From Sutcliffiella horikoshii (GTDB lineage Bacteria; Bacillota; Bacilli; Bacillales; Bacillaceae_I), in NCBI RefSeq assembly GCF_019931755.1, contig NZ_CP082918.1, forward strand, positions 4,072,001 through 4,136,000: DNA of 64,000 nt, read 5' to 3'. The position numbers were made by a program, and so were the translations under genes. Below are positions 1-8,650 of the stretch, one piece after another (position 1 is the first letter of the stretch; each line of letters opens with the position of its first letter). The notes beneath the pieces are model-generated. The model saw only the letters and a list, made by a program, of their open reading frames with translations, searched no databases and was not told the origin of the DNA.

Positions 1-269
1 CCTTTTTTCCGTGCATGCTGCTGTGTATGCTCAAACATTTGCAACAACTGAAACTGCTTGACGGACGGACCTATGACTAGCGATCGCAAAAGCCCCACAT
101 TTCCGTACTCTTCTATTCCGATGGTTCCGCAAATCCCTTCATTCTCTTCTTCCAGAATGATGAAATCCTCTATTTTATCTTCCAAATCCACAATACTGAT
201 ATTTGCTCTTCTTAAAAATACTTGCAATGCCCAAAGGTCGTCCTGTGTTGCTGATCGCAATACTTTCAT
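1..269 (-). CDS. GNAT family N-acetyltransferase, 3' part cut by window edge
   Basis: Open frame running off the left edge, beginning MKVLRSATQDDLWALQVFLR. The core strand region with GTIGIEEYGNVGLLRSLVIG looks like the acetyl-CoA-binding beta-strand area of a GNAT enzyme. The start is supported by a GAGGTGA ribosome site 6 bases ahead of the ATG. In B. subtilis the gene next to spoIIR is ywlB, a GNAT protein, so this is probably its counterpart. The acetyl acceptor is unknown. Only about 89 residues are in the window. Confidence 0.7.
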   Translation of the reverse strand, partial: MKVLRSATQDDLWALQVFLRRANISIVDLEDKIEDFIILEEENEGICGTIGIEEYGNVGLLRSLVIGPSVKQFQLLQMFEHTQQHARKK

Positions 270-333
270 TTTCTTCACCTCATCTAGTAGTTTTCTAATA
301 CTACTCTATTGAGAGAGATGAAAAAGTAGAACC

Positions 334-1044
334 TTAAGCCGTAATTTTATTCCATAGGGATGATAGAATCTCTACTAGGAAGAATTCAACTTCCACTTCT
401 TCTGGCTCTTCATCCACTAGAAAGTCCTGTGTGTTCTCTTTAGTATCTGTTTTCGCAGTTGATGCAGTGACCGTTGCTGTCTCTTCGGTAGTTTTCTCGT
501 CCGCTTCTTCTTCCTCAAAAGGGCTTGCCGTTGCTTCTCCGTTTGAAAAATCCAGGAAACATAATGGCGGGAACAATACGCACCACCAGTTCGCTCCAGT
601 GCCTTCTCCAAGTGTAATAAGGATTGCTTCATAATCTCCTGCAGGGTAAATGAATTTGCCATACATTTTTGTCGGGAAATCCACTCTGCCAAAATCCACA
701 TTATAAGACTGAACAATTCCTTCCTCTGCCATTACCTCTTCAACAATTTCTTCGATTTGATCCATGTTACCGGTAATCACTTCGCGAGCATTCTCCATGG
801 AAGTCAATCCTTCCACCCAAACCGTGATTTCCTCATTCACACGATCACGAATCTTTCGCTTTAGTTCCTGATCCTGTTCGCTATCACTATTTGCTAGAAT
901 GCGAAGCCTGATCGCCTCATCCGGAATCACCATCGCACCATTCTTCACATTTGCACCAGCCGTCGCCTGCTCTCCCAAAAGCGAAAGATAAGCCCCTACA
1001 AAAAGTAACACTATATATAAAGTAAGTTTATTTTTCTTCAACAT
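334..1044 (-). CDS. spoIIR: Stage II sporulation protein R (SpoIIR)
   Basis: SpoIIR is made in the forespore under sigma-F and secreted into the intermembrane space, where it triggers SpoIIGA to process pro-sigma-E in the mother cell. The protein (236 residues from the start chosen) has an N-terminal signal or membrane segment (MLKKNKLTLYIVLLFVGAYL), the family block IPDEAIRLRILANSDSEQDQ, and the near-invariant GANWWCVLFPPLCFLDFSNG. A Glu/Thr-rich spacer precedes the C-terminal EFFLVEILSSLW. An in-frame ATG 12 codons upstream exists, but GAGGGGAG and GGGGG purine runs lie directly before 1044. The upstream spacer holds a sigma-F-like promoter. Confidence 0.95.
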   Translation of the reverse strand: MLKKNKLTLYIVLLFVGAYLSLLGEQATAGANVKNGAMVIPDEAIRLRILANSDSEQDQELKRKIRDRVNEEITVWVEGLTSMENAREVITGNMDQIEEIVEEVMAEEGIVQSYNVDFGRVDFPTKMYGKFIYPAGDYEAILITLGEGTGANWWCVLFPPLCFLDFSNGEATASPFEEEEADEKTTEETATVTASTAKTDTKENTQDFLVDEEPEEVEVEFFLVEILSSLWNKITA

Positions 1045-1068
1045 TTCCCCCAGCTCCCCTCTAGCAAA

Positions 1069-1098
1069 CAGTCTAGGCAAAAAACAAAAATCCTAAAC
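1069..1098 (-). promoter_or_regulatory. Sigma-F-like promoter of spoIIR
   Basis: Reading the minus strand, GTTTA (1098-1094) is followed after exactly 15 bases by GCCTAGACTG (1078-1069). The forespore consensus is GYWTA-N15-GGnnAnAnTR; one base of the -10 element differs. The predicted start lies about 18 bases before the ATG. spoIIR is known to depend on sigma-F in B. subtilis. Confidence 0.6.
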
Positions 1099-1146
1099 TA
1101 GTAAAATGCAAAAAAATAGAGCGGGAAAAGAAAAAAATTTAAAAAA

Positions 1147-1192
1147 GGGGTCAGACCCCTAAAGGTTTTTCGCCCTCCATGTCGAAACCCCT
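1147..1192 (+). repeat. GGGGTCAGACCCC palindrome, short form with tail (copy 1)
   Basis: Perfect 13-base core palindrome at 1147-1159, followed by AAAGGTTTTTCGCCCTCC and then ATGTCGAA. The same core plus a TTTTC...GTCGAA-like tail recurs near 12.7, 17.4 and 45.15 kb. The A-run before the core makes it terminator-like for minus-strand transcripts. Confidence 0.8.
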
Positions 1193-1319
1193 TTGAACTC
1201 CGATATGCTCGGTTTTGGTAGTTTGCTAGTTTGGTGGTTTGGGGTTTAGTCAAAGCGGGTATATGTACAGGACGCGTTACTTTAAGTGATGCAATTTTTA
1301 TGAAAGGGAGATAGGCTTT

Positions 1320-1631
1320 ATGAGATCGTTCACTTGCAATATTGAGGCATTTCGCATTGGCGAAATGAAAAGTGCATTCAATCACATCAGCATTCCTATC
1401 GTTTTTGAAATTTTGGTAGGCGGCAGATGGATGAGCGGTAAGGCATTTTACCACCATTACCATCGCACCATTTCTTACGATTCTAATCTGTCCCAATTGA
1501 TCAACCTGTGTACCGCGGAAAAGAAAGAAGAAATCCGCCAAGCATTTGTGAAATTTGTGGAAGAAAAAACAAATAGAGGCCTGACACTTGCCAGACCTCA
1601 ACAGGAAGACGGAGCAATAATGGAAGCGTAG
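1320..1631 (+). CDS. Conserved-looking small protein of unknown function
   Basis: 103 residues, with a GGGAGA ribosome site 8 bases before the ATG. The composition is ordinary for a soluble alpha/beta protein: basic and aromatic (GRWMSGKAFYHHYHRTISYD), then a charged helix (EKKEEIRQAFVKFVEEKTNR). No signal or membrane segment is visible. It sits convergent to prmC and divergent from spoIIR; B. subtilis carries a small uncharacterised gene (ywkF) at about this place, but homology is only positional here. The overlapping minus-strand frame is Cys/Phe-rich and lacks a ribosome site, so this strand is preferred. Confidence 0.55.
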   Translation: MRSFTCNIEAFRIGEMKSAFNHISIPIVFEILVGGRWMSGKAFYHHYHRTISYDSNLSQLINLCTAEKKEEIRQAFVKFVEEKTNRGLTLARPQQEDGAIMEA

Positions 1632-1661
1632 ATTCAACTTCCACACTCTGAAAACCAGTAC

Positions 1662-1694
1662 CACCTTGCCCTAATCGACAGAAGCAAGCAAGGT
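1662..1694. repeat. Inverted repeat between small gene and prmC
   Basis: CACCTTGC and GCAAGGTG arms 17 bases apart, located between two convergent genes. No clear T-run follows on either strand, so a terminator role is only possible. Confidence 0.4.
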
Positions 1695-1724
1695 GCAGCT
1701 CCCTCCTCCTTCTTTAAAAAAACA

Positions 1725-2606
1725 TCATCCAATCAGTGCAAAAACCATGCGATCTTTGCCGTTGATGTCCAATACAACCTCCACAGTTGCCTGAGGAAAT
1801 GTTTTTTTCAGCAACGCTTTTACGTCTTCTCCTTGTCCCATGCCTACTTCAAACGCCACAATGGCCCGTTCCTTCAGCACTTTTGGAAGCTCGTCCATAA
1901 ACCGTTCGTAAAACTCCAAACCGGAAACACCGCCAACCAATGCACGATACGGTTCAAAATCTTTTACCACCGTAGACAACCCTTCATACTCCTTCTGAGG
2001 AATATACGGAGGATTGGAGACAACCACATCCACTTTTATATCTTGCTCGATGAATGGTAGAAGTAAATCACCTTGTAGAAACGCTACTTCCGCTCCCAAT
2101 GCTTCTGCATTATCCATTGCCACTTCCAGCGATTCGCCTGCGATATCTGTCGCATGAACGTTTAGACGGCTATTTTCCAATGCAAGGGTAATCGCAATGG
2201 CGCCGCTGCCTGTCCCAACGTCCACGACGCTCAATTTTTCACCAGCAGAACCTGAACTCGCGCCAAAATGCTTTTTCACGCGATCTAAAACTCCAACGAC
2301 CAATTCCTCTGTTTCAGGTCTTGGAATCAACACCTCTTCACTGACAAAAAAGCTGCGGCCGTAGAATTCTTCTTTTCCCATCAAGTACTGCACCGGAATT
2401 CCGGCAACATGTTTATGAACGTTGAAAATGAAAGAGCTTTGCATTTCCATCGGCATCATTTCTTGCATTCTACTAAAAAGTTGAGCCCGATCCAATTTCA
2501 TATGGTGTCGCAACAACAATTCTCCCGCATTTTCGTCGCGATCGTTCTTTTTTAAAAAAGAAGAAGCCCAGTTCAGGGCTTCGTACACCTTCATGGCCTT
2601 CATCAT
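1725..2606 (-). CDS. prmC: Peptide chain release factor N5-glutamine methyltransferase
   Basis: Methylates the glutamine of the GGQ motif in release factors, including the PrfA encoded just upstream. The C-terminal Rossmann methyltransferase domain shows the SAM loop [16 protein letters not shown] and the family signature [10 protein letters not shown], where NPPY binds the target glutamine. An N-terminal helical domain ([12 protein letters not shown]) recognises the release factor. The ATG overlaps the prfA stop by 4 bases (ATGA), implying translational coupling. An in-frame ATG at 2594 fits B. subtilis PrmC, which begins MKTIFEAL, about as well, so the first four residues are uncertain. Confidence 0.95.
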   Translation of the reverse strand: MMKAMKVYEALNWASSFLKKNDRDENAGELLLRHHMKLDRAQLFSRMQEMMPMEMQSSFIFNVHKHVAGIPVQYLMGKEEFYGRSFFVSEEVLIPRPETEELVVGVLDRVKKHFGASSGSAGEKLSVVDVGTGSGAIAITLALENSRLNVHATDIAGESLEVAMDNAEALGAEVAFLQGDLLLPFIEQDIKVDVVVSNPPYIPQKEYEGLSTVVKDFEPYRALVGGVSGLEFYERFMDELPKVLKERAIVAFEVGMGQGEDVKALLKKTFPQATVEVVLDINGKDRMVFALIG

Positions 2607-3679
2607 TTTTCCATCTGTTCCATTCTTAGCGCCTGATCTTCCATGATTAAAGCATCAATGACTTCTTGAAGCTTTCCTTGAAGGATCTGGTCAAGTTTTT
2701 GAATGGTCAGGCCGATGCGGTGATCGGTTACACGATTTTGCGGGAAGTTGTACGTACGAATGCGCTCAGAGCGGTCACCGGTACCTACCGCCTGCTTACG
2801 GTTCGCATCATATTCAGCTTGTACTTCACGTTGGAACTTATCGTACACGCGGGCACGAAGAACTTTCATCGCTTTTTCTTTATTTTTAATCTGTGACTTC
2901 TCATCCTGACAGGAAACAACCGTGTTTGTCGGGATATGCGTTAAACGCACCGCGGACATTGTGGTGTTAACAGATTGTCCACCAGGACCACTGGATGCAA
3001 ATGTATCCACACGGATATCCTTGTCATGAATCTCGATTTCTACCTCTTCCGCCTCAGGCAATACAGCTACTGTCGCAGTTGAAGTATGGATACGTCCTCC
3101 TGATTCCGTCTCAGGGACACGCTGCACGCGGTGGGCACCATTTTCAAATTTCAGCTTGGAGTATGCACCCTTACCTGTAATCATGAAAATGATTTCCTTG
3201 TATCCGCCAACGCCTGTGGACGCAGCTTCCATCACTTCTGTTTTCCAGCCCTGAGCCTCGGCATATCGGCTGTACATGCGATATAGATCGCCTGCAAACA
3301 GCGCCGCTTCATCTCCACCCGCAGCACCGCGGATTTCCATGATAACGTTCTTGTCGTCGTTCGGGTCCTTCGGTAAAAGAAGGATATGTAGGCGGTCAGC
3401 CAAGTTTTCCTGTTGCTCTTCAAGCTCAGAGATCTCTTCTTTTACCATCTCGCGCATATCGGCATCCAATTTATCCTCAAGCATCGCTTTTGCATCATCC
3501 AGCTGTTCTTTTACAGCCTTGTATTCACGGTACGCTTCCACAGTCTCCTGAATATCAGACTGCTCTTTGGAGTACTCGCGCAACTTTTTCGTATCGCTGA
3601 TGACTTCCGGATCACTCAATAACTCCGTCAATTTCTCGTAACGCATTTCTACTGCCTGCAAACGATCAAACACGTGCAT
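2603..3679 (-). CDS. prfA: Peptide chain release factor 1
   Basis: Terminates translation at UAA and UAG. 358 residues, full length. The tripeptide region reads [16 protein letters not shown] (PxT anticodon-like motif) and the catalytic loop is [12 protein letters not shown], carrying the GGQ that PrmC methylates. A long N-terminal coiled coil precedes these. The start is backed by GAGGTGA. A sigma-A promoter with 17-base spacing lies 60-90 bases upstream, and prfA-prmC form a two-gene operon. Confidence 0.97.
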   Translation of the reverse strand: MHVFDRLQAVEMRYEKLTELLSDPEVISDTKKLREYSKEQSDIQETVEAYREYKAVKEQLDDAKAMLEDKLDADMREMVKEEISELEEQQENLADRLHILLLPKDPNDDKNVIMEIRGAAGGDEAALFAGDLYRMYSRYAEAQGWKTEVMEAASTGVGGYKEIIFMITGKGAYSKLKFENGAHRVQRVPETESGGRIHTSTATVAVLPEAEEVEIEIHDKDIRVDTFASSGPGGQSVNTTMSAVRLTHIPTNTVVSCQDEKSQIKNKEKAMKVLRARVYDKFQREVQAEYDANRKQAVGTGDRSERIRTYNFPQNRVTDHRIGLTIQKLDQILQGKLQEVIDALIMEDQALRMEQMEK

Positions 3680-3738
3680 TCACCTCTATAAATGTATACA
3701 GAAAAATCTGCAATTATTTTTATATCTACAACATTCTA

Positions 3739-3767
3739 ATTATAGTATAGGTTAGGTGGTGCGTCAA
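3739..3767 (-). promoter_or_regulatory. Sigma-A promoter of prfA-prmC
   Basis: Minus strand TTGACG (3767-3762), 17-base spacer, TATAAT (3744-3739). Strong match placed about 60 bases ahead of the prfA start. Confidence 0.8.
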
Positions 3768-3805
3768 AATCAACATGACCGTGTTTTACTGGAAACCCTG
3801 GCACC

Positions 3806-3839
3806 AAAAAGAAAACCCGTCCCGAAAAATCAGAACGAG
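3806..3839 (-). terminator. Wobble-rich terminator after the lipoprotein gene
   Basis: On the minus strand CTCGTTCTGA pairs over all 10 positions with TCGGGACGGG if G-U pairs are allowed, with a 4-base loop, followed by TTTTCTTTTT. On the plus strand the same bases give A-C mismatches, so it would work in one direction only. Confidence 0.65.
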
Positions 3840-3845
3840 CTCACC

Positions 3846-4283
3846 TTATCTTTCTTTAATTGTAAGTTTAACGTGGTAGCGGGGAGTGACCTCAAGGAAT
3901 TTCTCTTTGAGCTCTCTTTGCACACGCTTCTTTTCTTCTTTTGAAATGCCGCTTGGCGCATAGGCAGTGACCCTCGCCGTATCACCGGTAATGTAGACGG
4001 GACCAGGTTTGAGGTCGCTGTTCAATTCAATCACTTCGGCAAATTTATTCTCATCGTCTCCGTAGTCAGGACGATTTTCCGAGAGATCGAGGAAATTTGG
4101 ATTTTGGTTGGTGTTGTAATCTTCTGTGTCGAGGTCTCGTTTATAGAAGCCGTCTTGTTCATCGTTTTTTACACCAATCAGTCGTTCTCCGTCAAAATCC
4201 TCGTCCGCTCCGAAACGTTGTTCGCCGCTGCATCCACTAATAAAAAAAGAGCATATCACCAATAACAGGACTGCATGTTTCAT
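3846..4283 (-). CDS. YhcN/YlaJ-like sporulation lipoprotein
   Basis: 145-residue lipoprotein with signal peptide MKHAVLLLVICSFFISGC; the Cys at 18 fits a lipobox. The middle is Asp/Asn-rich and disordered-looking. The C-terminal half (PVYITGDTARVTAYAPSGIS, then EEKKRVQRELKEKFLEVTP) resembles the conserved domain of YhcN/YlaJ spore lipoproteins, where residues 'V-TAYV...' precede a KxxVExxVK helix. B. subtilis has racA and ywkA-D here instead, so this is a lineage-specific occupant. Family assignment is moderate; the lipoprotein call is firm. The start follows AGGAGGTGTTTGC. Confidence 0.75.
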   Translation of the reverse strand: MKHAVLLLVICSFFISGCSGEQRFGADEDFDGERLIGVKNDEQDGFYKRDLDTEDYNTNQNPNFLDLSENRPDYGDDENKFAEVIELNSDLKPGPVYITGDTARVTAYAPSGISKEEKKRVQRELKEKFLEVTPRYHVKLTIKER

Positions 4284-4351
4284 GCAAACACCTCCTGTTT
4301 CTTAGCGTATCCTCTTTCTTTTTTAACTTACGGACTAAATTTAGGAAATAT

Positions 4352-4957
4352 TTATTTTTTCATTTCTTGCAGCACAGATACTTTGTGAGGAACTTCATGA
4401 TGATGACGACAGCGAGGTTCGTATGATTCCGAAGCGCCCACTAAAATTATTGGGTCATCGTAGCAAGCCGGTTCTCCATTGATCAAACGTTGCGTACGGC
4501 TCGCAGGGGATCCACAGACAGCACATACCGCTTGCAGCTTTGTTACGGATTCAGCGATCGCCAATAGCTCCGGCATTTTTCCGAACGGCTCTCCACGGAA
4601 GTCCTGATCCAGTCCAGCTACAATCACACAATAGCCTCTGTTCGCCAACTCCTGCACCACTTCTACGATCTGATCATCGAAAAATTGCACTTCATCGATA
4701 CCGACAACTTCCGTCTCAGGTTGCACCTTATCCAGGATGGCTTGAGAACTCGGAACAGGCAAGGCAATGATGGATGTCCCGTTGTGGGAAACAACCGCTT
4801 CATCACTATAACGATTATCGATGGCTGGCTTAAATACTTGAATTTCCTGTTTGGCAAATTGGGAACGTCTCATGCGGCGAATCAACTCTTCGGATTTACC
4901 CGAAAACATACTGCCACAAATCGCTTCCACCCAACCGGAATGCTTCATTACATACAT
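4352..4957 (-). CDS. tdk: Thymidine kinase
   Basis: Phosphorylates thymidine to dTMP in the salvage route. 201 residues of the type II (bacterial/human TK1) family: P-loop [14 protein letters not shown] near residue 15, Walker B-like [12 protein letters not shown] with the catalytic Glu, and a zinc ribbon using CAVCG and [21 protein letters not shown] is the lasso substrate-binding region. The ribosome site AAAGGAGAGG sits 6 bases ahead. Follows rpmE as in B. subtilis. Confidence 0.97.
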   Translation of the reverse strand: MYVMKHSGWVEAICGSMFSGKSEELIRRMRRSQFAKQEIQVFKPAIDNRYSDEAVVSHNGTSIIALPVPSSQAILDKVQPETEVVGIDEVQFFDDQIVEVVQELANRGYCVIVAGLDQDFRGEPFGKMPELLAIAESVTKLQAVCAVCGSPASRTQRLINGEPACYDDPIILVGASESYEPRCRHHHEVPHKVSVLQEMKK

Positions 4958-5053
4958 ATACGGCCTCTCCTTTTTGATAATTTTACGTATAAAAAGTGCT
5001 TAGCGGTCTCGTCGAAAAAACGAATTCTAAGCACTAGTTTATGTAAATAGAAG

Positions 5054-5092
5054 TAAAAAAACAGGCAAGATATAGGATAACCTGCCTGTTTT
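5054..5092 (-). terminator. Terminator after rpmE
   Basis: Minus strand AAAACAGGCAGG stem with CTTGCCTGTTTTTTTA, directly after the rpmE stop. Confidence 0.85.
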
Positions 5093-5098
5093 ACTTTA

Positions 5099-5344
5099 TT
5101 ACTTAAGGCCGTATTTTTTGTTGAAACGCTCAACACGTCCATCAGCAGCAGCATGCTTCTGACGTCCAGTGTAGAATGGGTGAGAATCAGAAGAGATCTC
5201 AACTTTGATTAGAGGGTAAGTAGTACCGTCTTCCCATTCAATAGTTTCGTTTGTTTTCATCGTAGAACCTGTGATGAATTTGAAACTAGTGTTGATGTCC
5301 ATGAATACAACTTTACGGTAATCCGGATGAATTCCAGCTTTCAT
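5099..5344 (-). CDS. rpmE2: Ribosomal protein L31, zinc-independent type B
   Basis: 81 residues beginning [20 protein letters not shown], ending GGRVERF-like [15 protein letters not shown]. It lacks the CxxC zinc motif of type A L31 and has the longer [20 protein letters not shown] insert of type B proteins. Position (between tdk and rho) is where B. subtilis keeps the zinc-binding rpmE. The ATG at 5344 is chosen over upstream codons because GGAGATG lies 6 bases before it. Confidence 0.92.
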   Translation of the reverse strand: MKAGIHPDYRKVVFMDINTSFKFITGSTMKTNETIEWEDGTTYPLIKVEISSDSHPFYTGRQKHAAADGRVERFNKKYGLK

Positions 5345-5520
5345 TCTTGTCATCTCCTTTTCGCCCTGAGTCTTTCGAAACAGAGTTATCATTCAAATGA
5401 TACCAGCCTTGTCGGCCGCCATCACTTATCTTAAAAACACACTGATGAAATTATATCAACTAATGGGTTGTTTTGCAAGATTACTTTTGGAGTTATTCCG
5501 CCCCAAATATTTCCCCATTG

Positions 5521-5551
5521 AAAACGCACCCCGATGAAGCAAGGGTGCGCG
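5521..5551 (-). terminator. Terminator after rho
   Basis: Minus strand GCGCACCC, loop, GGGGTGCGTTTTC immediately downstream of the rho stop. Confidence 0.75.
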
Positions 5552-5564
5552 TGAGTTTTTATTA

Positions 5565-6836
5565 TTAGCGTTTTGCCGTTCCAGCCTTTTGGTCTTCTTC
5601 AAGCATTTCGAAGAATTCCTGATTTGTTTTGGATTGGCGAAGTCTGCGCAATAGTTTTTCTGCAAAGTCTGGAGAGTCGGACATCGTTTTGCGGATGGCC
5701 CATAGCTTGTCCAAGTGATCTTTCGGGATAAGCAACTCTTCTTTACGCGTACCGGAGCGACGGATGTCGATGGCCGGGAAGATACGGCGTTCGGCAAGTT
5801 GACGGTCAAGGTGAAGTTCCATGTTACCTGTTCCTTTGAACTCCTCATAGATAACGTCATCCATACGGGAACCTGTGTCTACAAGTGCAGTCGCAAGGAT
5901 CGTCAAGCTTCCACCCTCTTCAATGTTACGCGCAGCACCGAAGAAACGTTTTGGACGGTGGAATGCTGCAGGGTCGATACCACCGGAAAGTGTACGTCCA
6001 CTTGGCGGGATAACCAGGTTGTAAGCACGCGCCAGACGTGTGATGCTGTCCATAAGGATAATTACGTCCCGCTTGTGCTCCACAAGGCGCAGAGCACGCT
6101 CTAGAACCAGCTCAGCCACTTTGATGTGATTTTCAGGCACTTCATCAAATGTGGAGCTTACTACGTCTCCAGCAACGGAACGCTCGATGTCTGTTACTTC
6201 CTCTGGACGCTCGTCAATCAAAAGGACGATCAGCTCAGCTTCTGGGTGGTTCGTTGTGATGCTGTTCGCAATTTCCTTGATCAGCATCGTTTTACCGGCT
6301 TTAGGAGGCGCAACGATTAGTCCACGTTGACCGAAACCTACCGGTGCAATCAAGTCCATAATGCGCGTGGAAAGACCTTTAGGCTTTGTTTCCAGCACAA
6401 TTTGACGATCTGGATATAAAGGAGTCAATGCCGGGAAATGGACACGCTCTTTTGCAGATTCCGGGTCATCCCCATTGACTGCTTCCACGTGAAGCAGACC
6501 GTAGTAACGCTCATTCTCTTTTGGAGGGCGCACTTTACCAGAAACCTTGTCCCCGTTTCTTAAGTCAAAACGACGGATTTGGGATGCGGAAATATAGATA
6601 TCTTCTGAGCTAGGAGAATAGTTGATCGGACGCAGGAAGCCAAAGCCTTCCGATTGGATGACCTCGAGTACCCCTTCCATGAACAATAGACCGTCTTTTT
6701 CAGCCTGTGCTTTTAAAATAGCAAAAATAAGTTCTTTTTTCGTCAATTTGCTGTAGTAAGATACTTTATGCTGACGGGCAAATTCATATAGTTCTTTTAA
6801 TTTTAAAGTTTCTAAGTGAGAAATAGTTAAATCCAT
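5565..6836 (-). CDS. rho: Transcription termination factor Rho
   Basis: RNA-dependent ATPase hexamer that terminates untranslated transcripts. 423 residues. N-terminal Rho-N helical domain ([20 protein letters not shown]), cold-shock RNA-binding domain ([20 protein letters not shown]), Walker [11 protein letters not shown], Walker [17 protein letters not shown], and the Q/R loops before [12 protein letters not shown]. No extra domain inserts. Initiation is at an ATG after GGTGTTTTCTTTTT, which is a poor ribosome site; a long leader of about 260 bases precedes it, consistent with the autoregulated leaders known for rho. Confidence 0.97.
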   Translation of the reverse strand: MDLTISHLETLKLKELYEFARQHKVSYYSKLTKKELIFAILKAQAEKDGLLFMEGVLEVIQSEGFGFLRPINYSPSSEDIYISASQIRRFDLRNGDKVSGKVRPPKENERYYGLLHVEAVNGDDPESAKERVHFPALTPLYPDRQIVLETKPKGLSTRIMDLIAPVGFGQRGLIVAPPKAGKTMLIKEIANSITTNHPEAELIVLLIDERPEEVTDIERSVAGDVVSSTFDEVPENHIKVAELVLERALRLVEHKRDVIILMDSITRLARAYNLVIPPSGRTLSGGIDPAAFHRPKRFFGAARNIEEGGSLTILATALVDTGSRMDDVIYEEFKGTGNMELHLDRQLAERRIFPAIDIRRSGTRKEELLIPKDHLDKLWAIRKTMSDSPDFAEKLLRRLRQSKTNQEFFEMLEEDQKAGTAKR

Positions 6837-7280
6837 AAAAAGAAAACACCACTCTATTCGTTTAATTGTTTAGTACGTTTATGATCCAAGGATAAATGTT
6901 TGTTTGTCTTCCAACACTGATTCAAGCCGAATTAAGTTCGAAGGATGGGAAATATACTTTTAGTCGCTGCACTTTTTAAGGATATTGAAATGGAAGTGAG
7001 GACGTTTCCCTCGTGTTTGTGGGATAAACTCTCCTTATGAAGAAATTGTAGAAGAATCGCTAGGAAGATATAAGGTAGATTTTGCATAAATACTCGTAGT
7101 ATTGTTTATTTTACCCACAAAATGGTCTTTTAAGCAACTGTTTTCTGTAGACAAGCTTTGAGTATTCCTTTTATTTTCTGGGGAATATTCTTGGATTTCC
7201 CCTATTTGTGTCGAATGGGGGCTTGTTGTCTATTACAATATTCGGAAGGTGTGCGGGTTTTTTGACGTTGGTATATAGGA
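6837..7280 (-). promoter_or_regulatory. rho upstream region and leader
   Basis: No gene is visible in this gap. A weak sigma-A promoter on the minus strand (TTGCTT at 7137-7132, 18-base spacer, TAAAAT at 7113-7108) would give a leader of roughly 260 bases before rho. An inverted repeat GAGTATTCC/GGAATATTC lies upstream at about 7159-7190. Confidence 0.4.
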
Positions 7281-7312
7281 AAACCGTAAATGGGAAGGAT
7301 CCATTTACGGTT
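7281..7312 (-). terminator. Probable terminator after glpX
   Basis: Perfect arms AACCGTAAATGG/CCATTTACGGTT with an 8-base loop, followed on the minus strand by TTTTCC. It lies beyond the dispersed repeat that follows glpX. Confidence 0.65.
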
Positions 7313-7339
7313 ATATTTATGGTTTAGCGTTGACTCCCC

Positions 7340-7461
7340 GTTGATTTGCGTTCCAGGTGTTCGCTTTCCGCGGGAAGGTGCTTGAGCCTCCTCGCTTCGC
7401 TGTGGGGTCTCAAGCTACCTTTATCCCCCGCAGGAGTCTCACACCTTGCACTTCAATCAAC
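7340..7461 (+). repeat. Structured 122-bp dispersed element, copy 1
   Basis: Bounded by GTTGATT and AATCAAC. Inside are nested complementary blocks: CCAGGTGT with ACACCTTG, GCGGG with CCCGC, and TTGAG with CTCAA around a CCTC..TTCG core. Copies with the same ends and core occur at 25943, 38115 and 61504 (the last reversed). Confidence 0.85.
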
Positions 7462-7492
7462 TGGGTGGGCTACTATCTTTCCTAGTATCCAG

Positions 7493-8461
7493 TTAAGGCT
7501 TAAATACTAGATTTGGTTTTTTCTTGATATTGTGTTGGCCGTCGATGAAGCGGACGGTGCCGGATTTTGCGCGCATGACAACGGAGTGGGTGGTGGCGTT
7601 TGTGCCTTTGAATTGCACGCCTCGCAGCAATTCGCCGTCTGTTACTCCTGTTGCGGCGAAGATGGCGTCATCTCCGCGTACAAGGTCTTCCATTCTAAGT
7701 ACGGCATCGATGTCTTCGATGCCCATTTTGCGGCAGCGAATTAGTTCTTCTTCATTTTGTGGAAGAAGTTTTCCTTGAATCTCGCCTCCAAGGCATTTCA
7801 GTGCGACTGCAGCGATTACGCCTTCTGGTGCACCACCGGAACCGAACAGGATGTCTACACCCGTGTGATCAAAGGCTGTGTTGATGGCTGCGGCAACGTC
7901 TCCGTCATCAATTAACTTGATACGAGCTCCGGCTTCACGCAGTTCTGCAATGATTTTTTCATGGCGAGGTCTGTTCAAAATAACCGCAACCACGTCTTCG
8001 ATATCTTTATTTTTTGCTTCTGCCACGGCTCTCAGGTTGTCTGTGACAGATGCGTTTATGTCAATTTTCCCGACGGCTGCAGGACCGACGGCTATTTTAT
8101 CCATGTACATATCCGGCGCATGAAGCAGGTTTCCGTGATCAGCAATGGCAAGTACCGCAAGTGCGTTCCAGCCCCCAGATGCTACGATGTTTGTCCCTTC
8201 AAGCGGATCGACCGCAACATCTACACGAGGCCCGTAGCCTGTGCCAAGCTTTTCACCGATATAAAGCATAGGCGCTTCGTCCATTTCTCCTTCACCAATG
8301 ACAACTGTCCCTTTCATCGGAACCGTATCAAACACATCACGCATGGCGGAAGTAGCCGCTCCGTCCGCGCTGTCTTTATCTCCGCGTCCCATCCAGCGCG
8401 CTGAAGATAAAGCCGCCGCTTCTGTTACTCGAATTAATTCCATGGATAAACTTCTTTCCAT
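7493..8461 (-). CDS. glpX: Fructose-1,6-bisphosphatase class II
   Basis: Gluconeogenic hydrolysis of fructose 1,6-bisphosphate. 322 residues. Metal and substrate motifs: [28 protein letters not shown] (DPxxGT metal site) and [15 protein letters not shown]. subtilis GlpX starts MERSLSMEL exactly as at 8461; the GTG three codons earlier overlaps the GGGAGTGGAAGGA ribosome site and is rejected. Upstream of rho and downstream of murA as in other Bacillus genomes. Confidence 0.96.
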   Translation of the reverse strand: MERSLSMELIRVTEAAALSSARWMGRGDKDSADGAATSAMRDVFDTVPMKGTVVIGEGEMDEAPMLYIGEKLGTGYGPRVDVAVDPLEGTNIVASGGWNALAVLAIADHGNLLHAPDMYMDKIAVGPAAVGKIDINASVTDNLRAVAEAKNKDIEDVVAVILNRPRHEKIIAELREAGARIKLIDDGDVAAAINTAFDHTGVDILFGSGGAPEGVIAAVALKCLGGEIQGKLLPQNEEELIRCRKMGIEDIDAVLRMEDLVRGDDAIFAATGVTDGELLRGVQFKGTNATTHSVVMRAKSGTVRFIDGQHNIKKKPNLVFKP

Positions 8462-8562
8462 TCCTTCCACTCCCTTTGCATTCTATGAATCTAGTTATTT
8501 TTTATGGTAGGCCAGCAGGCTGTCTGTGCAACCCGAGGCATTATGCTATACTTTTCGTTAAT

Positions 8563-8571
8563 AGTATATCA
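8563..8571 (-). promoter_or_regulatory. Extended -10 promoter of glpX
   Basis: Minus strand TGATATACT, an extended -10 with TGn. The -35 (TTTCAA-like) is weak. About 100 bases before the start codon. Confidence 0.4.
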
Positions 8572-8601
8572 CATTTGTCGGAATTTGAAAGCGGTATCTA
8601 C

Positions 8602-8648
8602 AAAAAAGAAGGAACCCGCTATATTCTCAGCGAATTCCTTCATTTTTT
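8602..8648 (-). terminator. Terminator after murA
   Basis: Minus strand GAAGGAATTCGCT stem with AGCGGGTTCCTTC followed by TTTTTT, just past the murA stop. Confidence 0.8.
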
Positions 8649-8650
8649 AT

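Noticed and set aside
1098..1664. 188-residue minus-strand frame opposite the small gene
   Set aside because: No ribosome site, odd Phe/Cys-rich composition, and it runs through the palindrome and spacer.
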